A stretch of DNA of 64,000 nucleotides from contig NC_044976.1 in NCBI RefSeq assembly GCF_008728515.1, positions 31,023,376-31,087,375 of the forward strand, read 5' to 3'. Positions 25,801-36,106 of this stretch are shown one piece after another. Source of the DNA: Papio anubis (taxonomy: Eukaryota > Chordata > Mammalia > Primates > Cercopithecidae). Every line of letters begins with the position of its first letter. The first letter of the stretch is position 1. Both the position numbers and the translations under genes were made by a program. The notes beneath the pieces are model-generated. The model was not told where the DNA came from. It did no database searches and saw only the letters and a list, made by a program, of their open reading frames with translations.

Positions 25801-28800
25801 CCCAAGGCCAGGCAGTGACTTCCCCTGAGCTTCCCAGGCCTGGACCCCTTGGAGGCACAGCACCCCAGAAGAGGAAAAAAGGGCTGTAGCCATTACCAGA
25901 GGTAAAGGGCCTGTGGAAGTGTCCAGCCCCAAGAAGCTGAACTTCTTCTGAGGGAGGGCAAAGGCAAGTACTCATTTAATCCTATAAGGCAGCTAACAAT
26001 ATGCTGGTTTTTTGGTGAAGAGTGAGGTAGAGGAGGGGCCAGATCTGGTTCCCAGAACTGTCGTTGGCAGGACTTGGAGACTTTTCACCTTAGACATGTC
26101 CAAACCCCTTACCCTTTGTATTCATGAGAGAAGGGGCTGGTCAGAGTTCTCCATTTCTCAGAGGCTGAGGGAAGAAAAAGGGCCCTGGGACCAGACTCAC
26201 CTGCCCACATGAACAGGACCACGACAATGATCAGCACCTCGCCTGTCCGCAGCTGTTGGTTCCTCCCCATCTCTTTCATGGTTACCTCATCTGTCGGGAG
26301 AGACACTAGGTCCAGTGCTCCTTTCCTCCCTCAGCCACTCCTCTAGGGCCAAGCCCAAGACAACAGTGCTGATTTCTACAGGTGCCCACACATCTAATGT
26401 ACATTCTAGAATGCACTGATGGCTAATTGGGGTGGCAGTGATAGGACCGAGTCTAAAGGGAGTTTATATGCCCAGCATCTTGTCGGGGACTAGTGTGAAC
26501 CCTCTCTCTCTCAGGTACTGCTTTATTTGCTAGCAGGGGGTAAGGGGAAGGAGACAGAGCTTTCCTCAAGCCACCCACTGGTCTGGTCCTGACCACCCCT
26601 CACCCTACCCCATCCCTCTTAACAGTGACCCGGGCCTGCCTTTGTTCTTGGAGGCCATCTTCTCAGCCTCACGCGGGGTCTTGAAGAGCACAGGCTCACT
26701 GGCTGGGCTTTGGCCCTGAATGGAGATGGCCTGCACATGCACTATGTACTCCGTATCCTCCTCCAGGTCCCAGAGGGCACACGAGCGGGTGGTGGTGTTC
26801 ACCTCCTGGATGAAGCGCAGCATCCGCACATCCTTCTTCTGCAGACAAGCGCCGGTCACTGCTGTCAACACTCGGTGACCAGCCCCGCTCCTGCCCACCT
26901 CCCAGTGGTGACAAAGCCTTTACATATACAATCTTCATTCCATCACCTCCGCTATCAATATCTCCATTTTACAGGGAAGGAAACAGGTTCAGAGAGGTTA
27001 GGGAAGTTGCCCAAGGCCACGTATCTAGTAAGCACTGGAGCTAGGTCCTAAATGCAGATGTCTCTGAGATCAAAACCATGCCCTTAATTTCTGTGTTCCA
27101 CTTGAAAGTTCTCGAACCCTCCCTCACTGAGTGATTCTCTTCTAGAGAATTTTCAGACATATGTCTGAATGGGGCCCCAATTTTCAGACATATGTCCAAA
27201 TTGTTCATCTTCCTTGCCCCAAGTTCCTATTTCCTTTCTGTTTCTCCATCACCACCACTGCCACACTCCTACCCCCATCTGCCACTACTATCCCGATGTG
27301 TCCTTCCCCCCGAGGACAGTGGAGCATTACCTGCTGGGAGATGGCAAATCCGATGACAACTTCATCCTCCAGAACATCCCAGCTCACCACTGCAGAGTTG
27401 GCCTTGAGGTGCCTGACGGTGACGTTCACTGGGGCTGAGGGACTGTCTGGGGGACGGGGAGGCACCTAAGCCTGAACATCCCCTGTCGTGAGGCCCAGAC
27501 CCACTGTCTCATAAGTAAGAAAGGGAAACCTGGGGAAGGCCTTGCAGGAGGGGAAGGAAGAAACTAAGGCCTCGATTGGGTCCAGTAACATGGCTCTCAG
27601 CTCTTCAGTGGGTTGAAGAACCAAGCCCAAGAGGCCCCAGGCTCCTCATGACTGGGATGGAAGCCCCTGCTGGCCACAGGCCGGCCCCACCAGGGGTCCA
27701 AGGCTCAAAGTGATGGGCCTGGGCCGGGGCCCTATCTAAGGGATGGGCGGTTAGAGTTGAGAGAGTCATGGAGGGGACATAGGTGGACAGAAACTGAAGG
27801 TTAGCTGATGAAAAGCAGACCAAAGGACTCCCAGTCCAGTGCTCTTTTAACAATACTGCCCTGTCCAAGGAGTGACCTTGAACGAAGGAGAAAGACCCAG
27901 AGATCAAGAAGTGTCAGGCTGGGGTGAGCCCTGGGCTGGGAATGAGGAGAACAGAAGTATCCCCAGAATTGTGGTGGCCCAGGCAGAATGAAGCCTGGGG
28001 AAGTCTGTGTGAGCCTCTTCTCCACTCCCTTCCAGCCCCAAGAGGCAGGTGAGAGGTTGCAGGAGAAGATGGGGTCACTCAGAGCAGTGACCCTCCATGG
28101 CGAGTGGAGAGGAGAGAACAGGTAGGGGAAGAGGATCAATGAGGAATCACTCCAAGCAAGAGACAGGAGGTAAGTGGGGGTGAGAGTGATGGGAATAGTG
28201 GGGGTCAGTGAGGAAAACCATCCAGGAGAGGGGCAGTGCAGTCACACAAGCCTCTATCTTCCAAGGGGCAGGTGCAGCATGGGGCAGAGCTGGGCCTGAG
28301 CAGTACCCCTCGCCCCACAGAGAGTGAACTTGAGGCCCAGGGAGCTGGGCCTGGCACCTGAGGGAGACAGAGCCAGACATGGAGAGGGAGGTGGAGAGAC
28401 AGGACACAGACAGGTGGCGGCAGACACAGAACCAGAGGACAGAGAAGTGGGGCATCTGAGAAAGACAGATGCGAGAAAGCGCGCCCCGAACCAGGGAGGG
28501 AGAGATGAGCCGGGCAGCGGCAGCCAGGAGGCACAAAGAGTGGTAGGAGAGGCTGGGCAAGGACGTGCCGGCCCCATGGGGCAGGTCAGACACTGCACCA
28601 GCTCGGGTGCTGGGGCCCACCCCACGCTCTGCACTGCGCCCTCAGGTGCCAGCCCCCATCCCCTTCACACGTGCTCCTGCACAGCGGGACCCCATCTGCC
28701 CCTGCAGAGTTGGCCAGCAGGGCTTTGAGAGATCTTGGGGACACAGAGAGAGGCCCAATGTGGGAGAACTGGTGTCCTCAGCTGCTCCCTGGGCCAAAGA

Positions 28801-29184
28801 AGGGAGCTAGGGAAGCTGAGGCAAAGACCTGGGGCTAGGGGAATGGGATTAGGGGACTGGGGACCACAAGACCCTAAGCAGCCCAGGGCTGAGGTGACAG
28901 GGGAGGTTAGGAAACTGAAGGACAGATCTGGGGGTCAAGGAGGTAGGGAAGATGCTGGGGTTGCTAGGGAGCAGTGTTTCAATGAGACAGGGAGATCCCT
29001 AGGGGCAGGAAAGGACCCAGGGGACTCCCAGGTAGAGGAGCCCGCCCGGCGCGCCGGCCCGCCGGCCCCTGCCCCGGGCTTCCCCTGCACCCGCCTGCAC
29101 CAGCGCGAAGCAGACGCAGCCCAGCCACAGGCGGAGCGCGGCGCGGGCGCGGGGCGGCCAGGCGCTCGGCGGCCCGGGGTGCAT
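22777..29184 (-). CDS. FNDC5: FNDC5, fibronectin type III domain-containing 5 (irisin precursor)
   Basis: FNDC5 is a type I membrane glycoprotein whose ectodomain is shed as irisin, an exercise-linked hormone of muscle and brain. Six exons (29184-29091, 27446-27331, 26838-26640, 26290-26201, 23278-23145, 22782-22777) join without a break to 212 residues. Visible parts: signal peptide 1-31 (cleavage after FALVQA), a fibronectin III domain about 33-124, N-glycosylation sequons at Asn39 and Asn84, the irisin end near Glu143, one membrane helix about 155-173, and a cytoplasmic tail ending GGGLLRSKI. The start is ATG in a near-perfect Kozak context (gccaccATGc); the human gene has ATA here. The donor of exon 3 is GC instead of GT. 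Upstream in-frame ATGs at 29229 and 29436 could extend the N-terminus if transcribed. The gene has a CpG-island promoter, faces away from HPCA and converges with S100PBP. Confidence 0.96.
23145..23278 (-). CDS. FNDC5: FNDC5 coding exon 5 (cytoplasmic tail)
   Basis: Encodes GVIALFCRQYDIIKDNEP...GGGLLRSK. The acceptor is cccctcag|GTG and the donor is AAG|gtgagg. If the donor is skipped, the frame runs on for eight more residues (VRARPGPG) before a stop, so an alternative tail is possible. Confidence 0.95.
23536..24150 (+). mobile_element. Alu with a second Alu inserted inside it
   Basis: A plus-strand Alu (23536-23575 and 23890-24150) is interrupted by an antisense Alu (23576-23874). The inner copy duplicated aatcccagcactttg of the host Alu (23561-23575 and 23875-23889). 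It lies in FNDC5 intron... upstream-strand view: between exons 5 and 4. Confidence 0.9.
24185..24420 (-). repeat. MIR
   Basis: tttgttgaacttgtgccaggccctgtgctg and ctcaaggtcacacagtggcag are reverse MIR text. Confidence 0.7.
24830..25165 (+). repeat. L2 3'-end fragment
   Basis: Sequence such as atccttcaaagctcaattcc and gttatctcctctgtg is typical L2; it lies in FNDC5 intron 4. Confidence 0.65.
25372..25565 (+). mobile_element. 5'-truncated Alu
   Basis: Starts at accagcctgggcaacatagc, so about 100 bases of the left arm are missing; the tail is cAAAACAAAACAAA-like. Confidence 0.8.
26201..26290 (-). CDS. FNDC5: FNDC5 coding exon 4 (stalk and membrane helix)
   Basis: Encodes DEVTMKEMGRNQQLRTGE and the hydrophobic VLIIVVVLFMWAG. 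The acceptor is cccgacag|ATGAGG and the donor is GCAG|gtgagt. The irisin shedding region (after Glu143) is in this exon. Confidence 0.95.
26640..26838 (-). CDS. FNDC5: FNDC5 coding exon 3 (second half of FNIII domain)
   Basis: Encodes KKDVRMLRFIQEV...EKMASKNK, including the second sequon N-T-T. The acceptor is ctgcag|AAG. The frame and the known Asp137 codon (G|AT) require the exon to end at 26640, which leaves an intron beginning gcaggc, a GC donor. Confidence 0.93.
26930..27065 (-). repeat. MIR
   Basis: ctccattttacagggaagga and gttgcccaaggccacgtatc are reverse MIR text in FNDC5 intron 2. Confidence 0.7.
27331..27446 (-). CDS. FNDC5: FNDC5 coding exon 2 (first half of FNIII domain)
   Basis: Encodes DSPSAPVNVTVRHLK...GFAISQQ, the N-terminus of mature irisin, with the sequon N-V-T. 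The acceptor is ccccagAC and the donor is CAG|gtaatg. Confidence 0.95.
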
Positions 29185-29600
29185 GGTGGCTCCTCCGGCC
29201 GGCAGGCCCGGGGCGGCGCAGGGGGACATGGCTCCGGCGCCCGGCCGCCGCTCGCGCCGCGGTGCCCGCCCGCGGCCCGCCGCCCGGCCGCCCCGCCGCC
29301 CCGCGCCGCCTGCAGCCGCCCGCGGCGCAACCCGCGGCGGCGGTGGCGCGGCCGCGTCCACGCTCGGCGCCCGGGGCGGCGCCCCCGCTGCGGGGAGAGG
29401 CGCGGGGGCCGGGTGAGGACCGGAGGGCGCCCCCACTCCCGCCCCCGCTGCCTATTCGGTCCGCTACCGGAGAGATACGGGCTTCGTGGACCCGCGGCTC
29501 CCACCCGCTCACCGAGCGGGAGCCCAGCTGGGTTCTCCGCGCTGCCGCCGCGGTCACTCTCTCGCCTGCACACAGCCCTGACTCGGCTGCCGCTTTCTGC
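28980..29600 (-). promoter_or_regulatory. FNDC5: FNDC5 CpG-island promoter and first exon
   Basis: Very CpG-dense sequence (densest 29040-29420, including many cgcgg and gcccgg runs) surrounds exon 1. No TATA box is evident. The transcription start is probably between about 29200 and 29450 on the minus strand. Confidence 0.75.
29091..29184 (-). CDS. FNDC5: FNDC5 coding exon 1 (signal peptide)
   Basis: Encodes MHPGPPSAWPP...CFALVQA plus one base of the Asp32 codon. The donor is gtgcag at 29090-29085. The leader has a basic-hydrophobic pattern (ARAALRLWLGCVCFALVQA) typical of a secretory signal. Confidence 0.95.
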
Positions 29601-29889
29601 CCTTTCCCAGGGTAGAGGGAGGGCAAGTGCCACGGAGATGCCCGTTTGAGCCCCCACCCCGAAGCGCGCCTCCCATCCCTGGGCCTAGGGATCCCTTCAC
29701 TCCACTCTAGACCCGAGGCCTATGCAGCTGGGGTAGACGGGAGCAGAGGGGAGAGATCACAGTAAGGCTGGGTTGAGCAAAGAGTGCTAAGTGGACACTA
29801 GGGCTTCGTGTTCCAGTGGGGTTGGGAAGAGGCTGCTCTGACTCACTGGACTCAACTCTGTGACGCCAGGCCAGTCCTTTTCCTTCATT

Positions 29890-30110
29890 TTTCATCCCCA
29901 TAGTGAGGGCAGTAATGAGCGTCTACCAGGGGCCAGATACTATGCTGAGCTTTCTTTGCATTATGTGGCTTAATTCTCAGGGCAACTCTGTAAAGTCATA
30001 CTCTGTGCACACTTTGCACAAGAGGATCCTGCAGCTTGGACAGGGACTTGTCCAGGGACCCACAGCAGAGCCAGGATTTGAGCACAGGCTGATCTGACTC
30101 CGAAAGCTGT
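29890..30110 (-). repeat. MIR
   Basis: ctaccaggggccagatacta, gcttaattctcagggcaact and gagccaggatttgagcacag match reverse MIR. It lies upstream of FNDC5. Confidence 0.7.
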
Positions 30111-31485
30111 GCTTAACTGAACTGTCTCCCCACCCAGAGTGACTTCACCCATCCGGAGATTCCTGAGATTCTAGAATTGGCCGGGGTCAGCTCCTCCCCA
30201 GCCAGAAAAGAGTCTGCAGCAATCTAAGAGCATCTCTGAGAGGGGGAGTGGCTGCAGCCCCCCTCCCTCATCCCAGCCAGAGAAACAAAGTGGAGGAGAG
30301 GCATGGACCAGGGCTCAGGGCCTTTTGTCTCAACAAGAACCCCTGAGCCCCCTCCCACGACTATCCGAAATTCCACCATTAGCGGGACTTCCCTTTGGGT
30401 CTTAAAGGTTTTCAAGAAGCCCTGGAAGGGCTAATTTTCTTTGGAAAGGGGACATCTTGCAAAGTTCTGCCATAGAAACCTCTCCATCCACCTGGTTTTA
30501 CATTAAGGAAGTGGGGTCTTGCGATGGGAAGAGCTTGGTGAAAATTCACACAGTGGGTCAAGAGCAGCGATAGACAACCCTCCTCTCCTAATGCCCACCC
30601 AGGACTCCTTCGCTGGCCCTGTGTTCCTCCTTGGTCACCTTGGAAGGGGTGAGATGGAAGCGAGCTTAGGGGCTCTTGTTGAGCAGCAGAATTTTCCTGC
30701 CCATCCCCTCAGTGCCCCCAGGCCTGCCCCACTGGGCAGGGTGACACTGCCCAGCCCCATCATTTCCCCTGCCACATACCTTGTCCTGGGAGAGCCTCAG
30801 CTGGGACCTCGACCCGTTTGGGAGAGGAGCCCCGGAGCCAGAGCACCTCTCTCTCTTTGCTCTTTGCTCTCTCCTTATTATCTTCTCTTTCTCTCTCCCC
30901 GCAGCAGCTGCCTGCCCCACCCCACCCGGCCCCGCCCCACCAGCTGCAGCTTAGCCCCTAGGGACCCCCCACCCCCCATCCATCAGACAGGAAGAGAACC
31001 AGGAGGCCCGCAGGAGCAACTGGAGCCTCTTCAGGCCTCCATCGCAGGAACTAGCAGGAAGGAGAGGGTTCAGTTAGAGGACACAGAATCTACTCCCGTC
31101 CCTGCAGGGCAGAAAAGGAGGGAGGGTCCTGGTGGGATCTTGGCCTCCAGTCCAGCGCTGGGGAAAGGGGAGCCTTGGCGCCATCTGCTGGCCACTTTGG
31201 GTAAAACCTAGATAGATGTAGGGCGCTGGGAGGGAGGAGATGGCAGTGCCTGAGGGCTGGAGAGAGAAGGCGGCAGAAGGAAGGGGCTTGGAGGACTGGG
31301 AGGATTTGGAGAGCTGTGGGTGTGGGGGTACAGCCTTCCCAGGCCTCATGATGCATGGGGTGCTTGGGCCTTAATTCTGGGGAAAGTCCTGGTGCCTGGA
31401 ACCTGGCAGCCAGTGGGAGCTGGCTGGGAGGATTTAGTGGAGCCCTGGGTGAGCTTGAGAGGGAGCTCTCAGAAGCAGCCACTGC
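30110..31485. other. Gene-free spacer with a pyrimidine tract and open frame
   Basis: No recognised gene. A pyrimidine-rich tract (about 30846-30905) ends in ccccgcag, which looks like a splice acceptor, and a 230-codon frame runs 30519-31211. I do not recognise the translated product and see no promoter, so I do not call a gene. The CTCF-like motif at 31177 is here. Confidence 0.4.
31177..31194 (-). promoter_or_regulatory. CTCF-like motif between FNDC5 and HPCA
   Basis: GGCGCCATCTGCTGGCCA matches the CTCF core, read on the minus strand as CCAGCAGATGGCGCC. Confidence 0.45.
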
Positions 31486-31770
31486 AGGCCGGGGCGCTGG
31501 CTCACGCCTGTAATCCCAGCACTGTGGGAGGCCGAGGCGGGTGGATCGCCTGAGGTCAGGAGTTCGAGACCAGCCTGGCCAACATGGTGAAACCCCGTCT
31601 CTACTAAAAACACAAAATTAGCCGGGCATGGTGGTGCACACCTGTAATCCCAGCTACTCGGGAGGCTGAGGCATGAGAAGCATTTGAACCCGGGATGCGG
31701 AGGTTGCAGTGAGCTGAGATTGTGCCACTGCATTCCAGCCTGGGCAACAGAGAAAGACTCTGTCTCAAAA
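31486..31770 (+). mobile_element. AluS-like
   Basis: Plus-strand Alu flanked by cagccactgcag / cccagccactttatg, a partial duplication. Confidence 0.85.
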
Positions 31771-32344
31771 AACCCAGCCACTTTATGCATCCCATCCCTT
31801 AGCACAAGGCTTACAATGCAGTAGGGGCTTATTAAATGATTGTTGACTGTATGGAAAAAAATCATTCTTCCATCGTATGTTTATTGAGCACCTATTATGG
31901 ACCAGGCCCTGTATAATATTCTGGAAACACAGCAGTGAAAGAATGAATGAAACCATAAATGAGGATCTAGGTAGGGACTAAGGGTTGGCTTCTGTCCTTC
32001 CAAGTTGCACTCACTGGGCTTCATGTGGAGGACTCCACAGACATCCCCTTGAGGGCTGGCTGGTCACTTACACATTGACACCTAATGGAGTCACCAGCAT
32101 TGGGACCCTCCTGCATGTCCAGTCTCAGCACCTAACTCAGGCTGCAGGTACCCAAGCCAGTCCAGGTACCCATTTAGAATAGGAAGGTTCCTATTCATAG
32201 CCTAGGATGGTCATGGCCCCAGTCAAGGGTGGTCGCTAGACACCCCCTCACCTGCCCTGCAAATCACAGGAAGAATCAGGTCAGGAGTTGCTTTGGGGAT
32301 ATAATAATTGAGCACCTACTTTATCCATGTTATTATTTTATTTT

Positions 32345-32932
32345 ATTTAGACGGAGTCTCGCTCTGTCGCCCAGGCTGGAGTGCAGTGGCACAATCTTGG
32401 CTCACTGCAAGCTCCGCCTCCCGGGCTCACGCCATTCTCCTACCTCAGCCTCCCAAGTAGCTGGGACTACAGGTGCCCGCCACCACGCCTGATTAAATTT
32501 TTGTATTTTTAGTAGAGACAGGGTTTCACAGTGTTAGCCAGGATGGTCTTGATCTCCTGACCTTGTGATCCGCCCGCCTCGGCCTCCCAAAGTGCTGGGA
32601 TTACAGGCGTGAGCCACCGCGCCCGGCCTATTTTATTTTATTTTATTTTAAGATGGAGTTTTGCTCTTCTGCCCAGGCTGGAGTGCAGTGGCGTGATCTT
32701 GGCTCGCTGCAATCTCCACTTCCCAGGTTCAAGCGATTGTCCTGCCTCAGCCTCCCGAGTAGCTGGGACTACAGGTAGCCACCACCACGCCTGGCTAATT
32801 TTTGTATTTTTAGTAGAGACAGGGTTTCATCATGTTGGCCAGGCTGGTCTCGAACTCCTGATCTCAGGTGATCCACCCGCCTCGGCCTCCTAAAGTGCTG
32901 GGATTACAGGTGTCAGCCACCGCGCCCGGCCT
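32345..32932 (-). mobile_element. Two antisense Alus in tandem
   Basis: 32345-32628 (AluY-like) and 32652-32932 (AluS-like) are separated by (TTTTA)n. Flanking atccatgttattttat / aatccatgttattttg marks the original target duplication. Confidence 0.88.
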
Positions 32933-32959
32933 TAATCCATGTTATTTTGAGTCTTAGGC

Positions 32960-33110
32960 TGGTATGTGTCATTAGCTTCCATTCCACATCAGGAAGCTGA
33001 GGATCAGAGAGGTAAGGGGACTTGCCCTGTGTCACACAGCCAGTGAACTATAGAGACATGTCTCAAATTAAATTATGTGGCTGCAAGTTGAGAGCTTGAT
33101 CCAGTCTGCC
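32960..33110 (-). repeat. MIR
   Basis: ggaagctgaggatcagagaggtaagg and ccctgtgtcacacagccagtg are reverse MIR text. Confidence 0.7.
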
Positions 33111-33289
33111 TACCACCTCCCCTTACCTCTAAGGACCTCTGAGGACAAGGATCCAGGGCTCAGGGCTCACCAGAGGACATCACATCAATCTCCTTCCCTG
33201 AAGGGCTCAAGGGGACTTATTGCTCACAGAGGCAGTCGCTAAGCCCAGGGCCAAGACAAGGGACCCCCCACTCACCCAACACTTTTCCC

Positions 33290-33425
33290 GAGCTGACACA
33301 TTATGTCCATAAGGGAAGCCTCTTTGAATCCTCAGAGGAGTTGGAATTATACCCATTTTACAGATGAGGAAACTGAGGCTTGAAGAGAAGAAGGGGCTTG
33401 CCATGGGTCATACAGCTGGGAGACA
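33290..33425 (-). repeat. MIR
   Basis: cccattttacagatgaggaaactgagg landmark with flanks. Confidence 0.7.
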
Positions 33426-33479
33426 CTGATCTAGCCTCTCTAATCCTCAAAATTCCCATCATGGCAATGATGAAGTCAG

Positions 33480-34530
33480 GCCAGTTTAGTATTTCCTGAG
33501 TGCTGGTGGTGCTGAGGACATAGTGATGAACCAGACTGGTCCTAGTCCTTAAAGAGTCCTTATGGTTGGGGAAGAGGAGAGAGATGCTCTTAAAATACAA
33601 AGAGGGGACTGCCTTCTGGAATAGGAGGCACCTGGGGCCTACAGGGACAGAAAAGGTAATTAACTTGAGAGGAAAGCAGGAAGGGCTTCTGGGAAGAGGT
33701 GATGCTTGAGCTTAATAAGTACTGACAGTCAGGTGGAAATTAGCCAAGTGAGAGGAGAGAGGCAGAGGGAAAGAGGAATCATTAGCTCTGAGGTCTGGAA
33801 GAGCAGAGTGTTTCTGTGGAGGGAAAGCAGGAGAGGCAGCATGTTTATGTGGGCATTTGCTATAGGCTCTGAGCTGTGACACTGGGAGCAGGAAAAGTAG
33901 AACTAGATTGGAAGGATTGTTCCAAGCTTGCAAGAGTAGCTGGGGCTAGGAAGGGCTTTATTTATTCAACAAACATTTATCAAGCACCTACTAAGTGCCA
34001 GCAGCATCACAGCTGTGACCAAGACAACAGGGTCCCTGCCCCATGTGAATCTCATATTCCAGGGGGAGAGATAAGCAATAAACAAGTGAGCTGCTGACCA
34101 AATAAAATATCTTCAGAGACCGAGAGTGGCTATGAAAACAAGGAAGTCATGTGGTGGAGAGTGTCTGGGTGGGGTGACATTACGTCGTATGGGTTGAGGG
34201 GGAGTCATCTGAACTGACACCTGAAGGCAAAGGAAGCAGCAGCACACAGCACAGGACAGGAGATCCGGCCCCAGAACAGCATGTGCCAAGGCCCTGGGGC
34301 AGGAGCAAGCTTGGCATGTTGGGGAAACAGAAAGAAGCCGGTGAGCCTGGAACTTTATAAGCAAGAAGGAGGCAGTGAGGGCAGGTGGGATTGGATAGCA
34401 CATGGCCTCCAGGTGTGGAAGGGAGGTTAGGTTGATCCCATTCACAATGGGAAGCTTCGAGGGGAGATGAGATGGGATGTGATTTGCATTTTAAAAGGCT
34501 CACTTTGCCCACTCCAGTGTGCAGGCTGGA
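33480..34530 (-). repeat. Long antisense L2 relic
   Basis: Reverse L2 text recurs in order: gcttctgggaagaggtgatg, caacaaacatttatcaagca, cagcatgtgccaaggccctg and ggcaggtgggattggatag. It is one of the longest old repeats in the FNDC5-HPCA spacer. Confidence 0.6.
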
Positions 34531-34834
34531 TGGCAGAGAACAGGAGTGGGGTGCCAGATGCCCTGTGAGGAAGCAAGGAGGGTGATGCAGTCTCACAGCC
34601 AGAAAGGATGCGGTGTTGGCCCAGGTGGTGGCAGGGGACAGAGAAGTCGATGGAGGATTTTGGATGTTTTTCTTTTTTGTAGGAGGAGCTGATGGATCAG
34701 ACATATAGGAGGAGATGAAAAGGAAGCAGGGCAGAGGTCAGCCCTCCAAAGTCCAGATTCTGAAGCCAGGAACCCCTGGCTGGGTGACATACGGCCAAGT
34801 AATTCCAGCTTTCTGAGCCTAAAATTCCTCCTCT

Positions 34835-34925
34835 GGTCAGGGGAGGAGAAGAGGCAGAGAGAAAGAAAGAGGGAGGACGAGGAGGAGGAGGAGGAAGGGG
34901 AGGGGAGGGAGGAGGAGGAGTGGTG
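34835..34925. repeat. GA-rich polypurine tract
   Basis: Nearly pure purine over about 85 bases, with (GAG/GGA)n units. Confidence 0.9.
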
Positions 34926-35443
34926 GAATAGAGCCTTCTAATCAGGTAAAGGAGACCTCCTCAAATCTCTTCAGTTCTTCAGAGTCTACACAGGAAGGCT
35001 GCCATCCAACAGCACTCAGAGAGGTTGAGAATCTCCCCCAGTATCACAAAGCCAGTCAGTGGCAGCTCCAGGCCCCAAACCCTGGACCCTGGCTTTGCCT
35101 TTGGAGACAGATTATCAGCTGCACACCAGTCACTCAGATTCCTCAAAAACAGTGGGGCAGAGGCCCTATTTTAGGGGCCCAGAGTGGAAGGCAGTGGAGG
35201 AGGTGGAGGCAGCTAGGGGAAGACAAGGGAGGGGTAGGACAAAAGCCTGGGAGTGAAGACTGCCTTTACATTCACTCCTCAGCTCAGCCCCAGACTGCCG
35301 GAGTGACCTTGGCATCTGTTCTCACTGGCGAATGGCTGCCATCTGCAGTGAAGGTCTGACCCTGAGGCTCCAGGGTCAGTCCACCTCCCACAACTCAAGT
35401 CCACGGAGGGCCTCCCTCGTGGCTCTGCACAGCCTGGGCACAG

Positions 35444-35460
35444 CCAGCAGAGGGCGCCAC
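35444..35460 (+). promoter_or_regulatory. CTCF-like motif between FNDC5 and HPCA
   Basis: CCAGCAGAGGGCGCCAC is an excellent match to the CTCF core on the plus strand. It points away from the minus-strand motif at 31177. Confidence 0.5.
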
Positions 35461-35802
35461 CTCAGCCACAGTGAAGCCCGCGTTGCCCCAGTGCAGGAAC
35501 AGTCCAAGGAGGAGGCCCCACCTGGCAGAGACTGCCTTGCCTGCTGCTTAGCTCTCAGGAGGCCAACTCCCAGGTGAGCCGACCACAGACGCAGCAGCCA
35601 GGTAGAGCCTGCATCTTGCTGTCCCTGCTTGTAAACACGTCTCTGAATCGCTCTGAGCCTCAGTTTCCCTGTCTATAAATGGGTCTAACAATAGCACCTG
35701 CCTCACAGGGTTCTGTGAGGAGTCAATGAAGATCAACCACATAAGCACTGAGTTCCTAGTAGCTGCCATTTTTATTAGCAGTAGTGGAAGTTGTAGCATA
35801 TC

Positions 35803-36106
35803 TTTTTTTTTTTTTTTTTTTTTTTTTGACGGAGTCTCGCTCTGTCCCCCAGGCTGGAATGCAGTGGCACGATCTCGGCTCACTGCAAGCTCTGCCTCCC
35901 AGGTTCACTCCATTCTCCTGCCTCAGCCTCCCGAATAGCTGGGACTACAGGCGCCCGCCATCACGCCCGGCTAATTTTTTGTATTTTTAGTAGAGACGGG
36001 GTTTCACCGTGTTAGACAGGATGGTCTTGATCTCCTGACCTTGTGATCCGCCCGCCTCGGCCTCCCAAAGTGCTGGGATTACAGGCGTGAGCCACCGCGC
36101 CCGGCC
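35803..36106 (-). mobile_element. AluY
   Basis: Antisense full-length Alu with 26-base poly(T) and flanking gttgtagcatat / gttgtatcatag. It sits inside a MIR that resumes at 36107. Confidence 0.9.

Noticed and set aside
28735..29649. A 304-codon plus-strand open frame and long minus-strand frames over the FNDC5 promoter
   Set aside because: These are low-stop frames in a CpG island. Translations are Pro/Arg/Ala/Gly-rich without domains, and the true coding exon there is the short FNDC5 exon 1.
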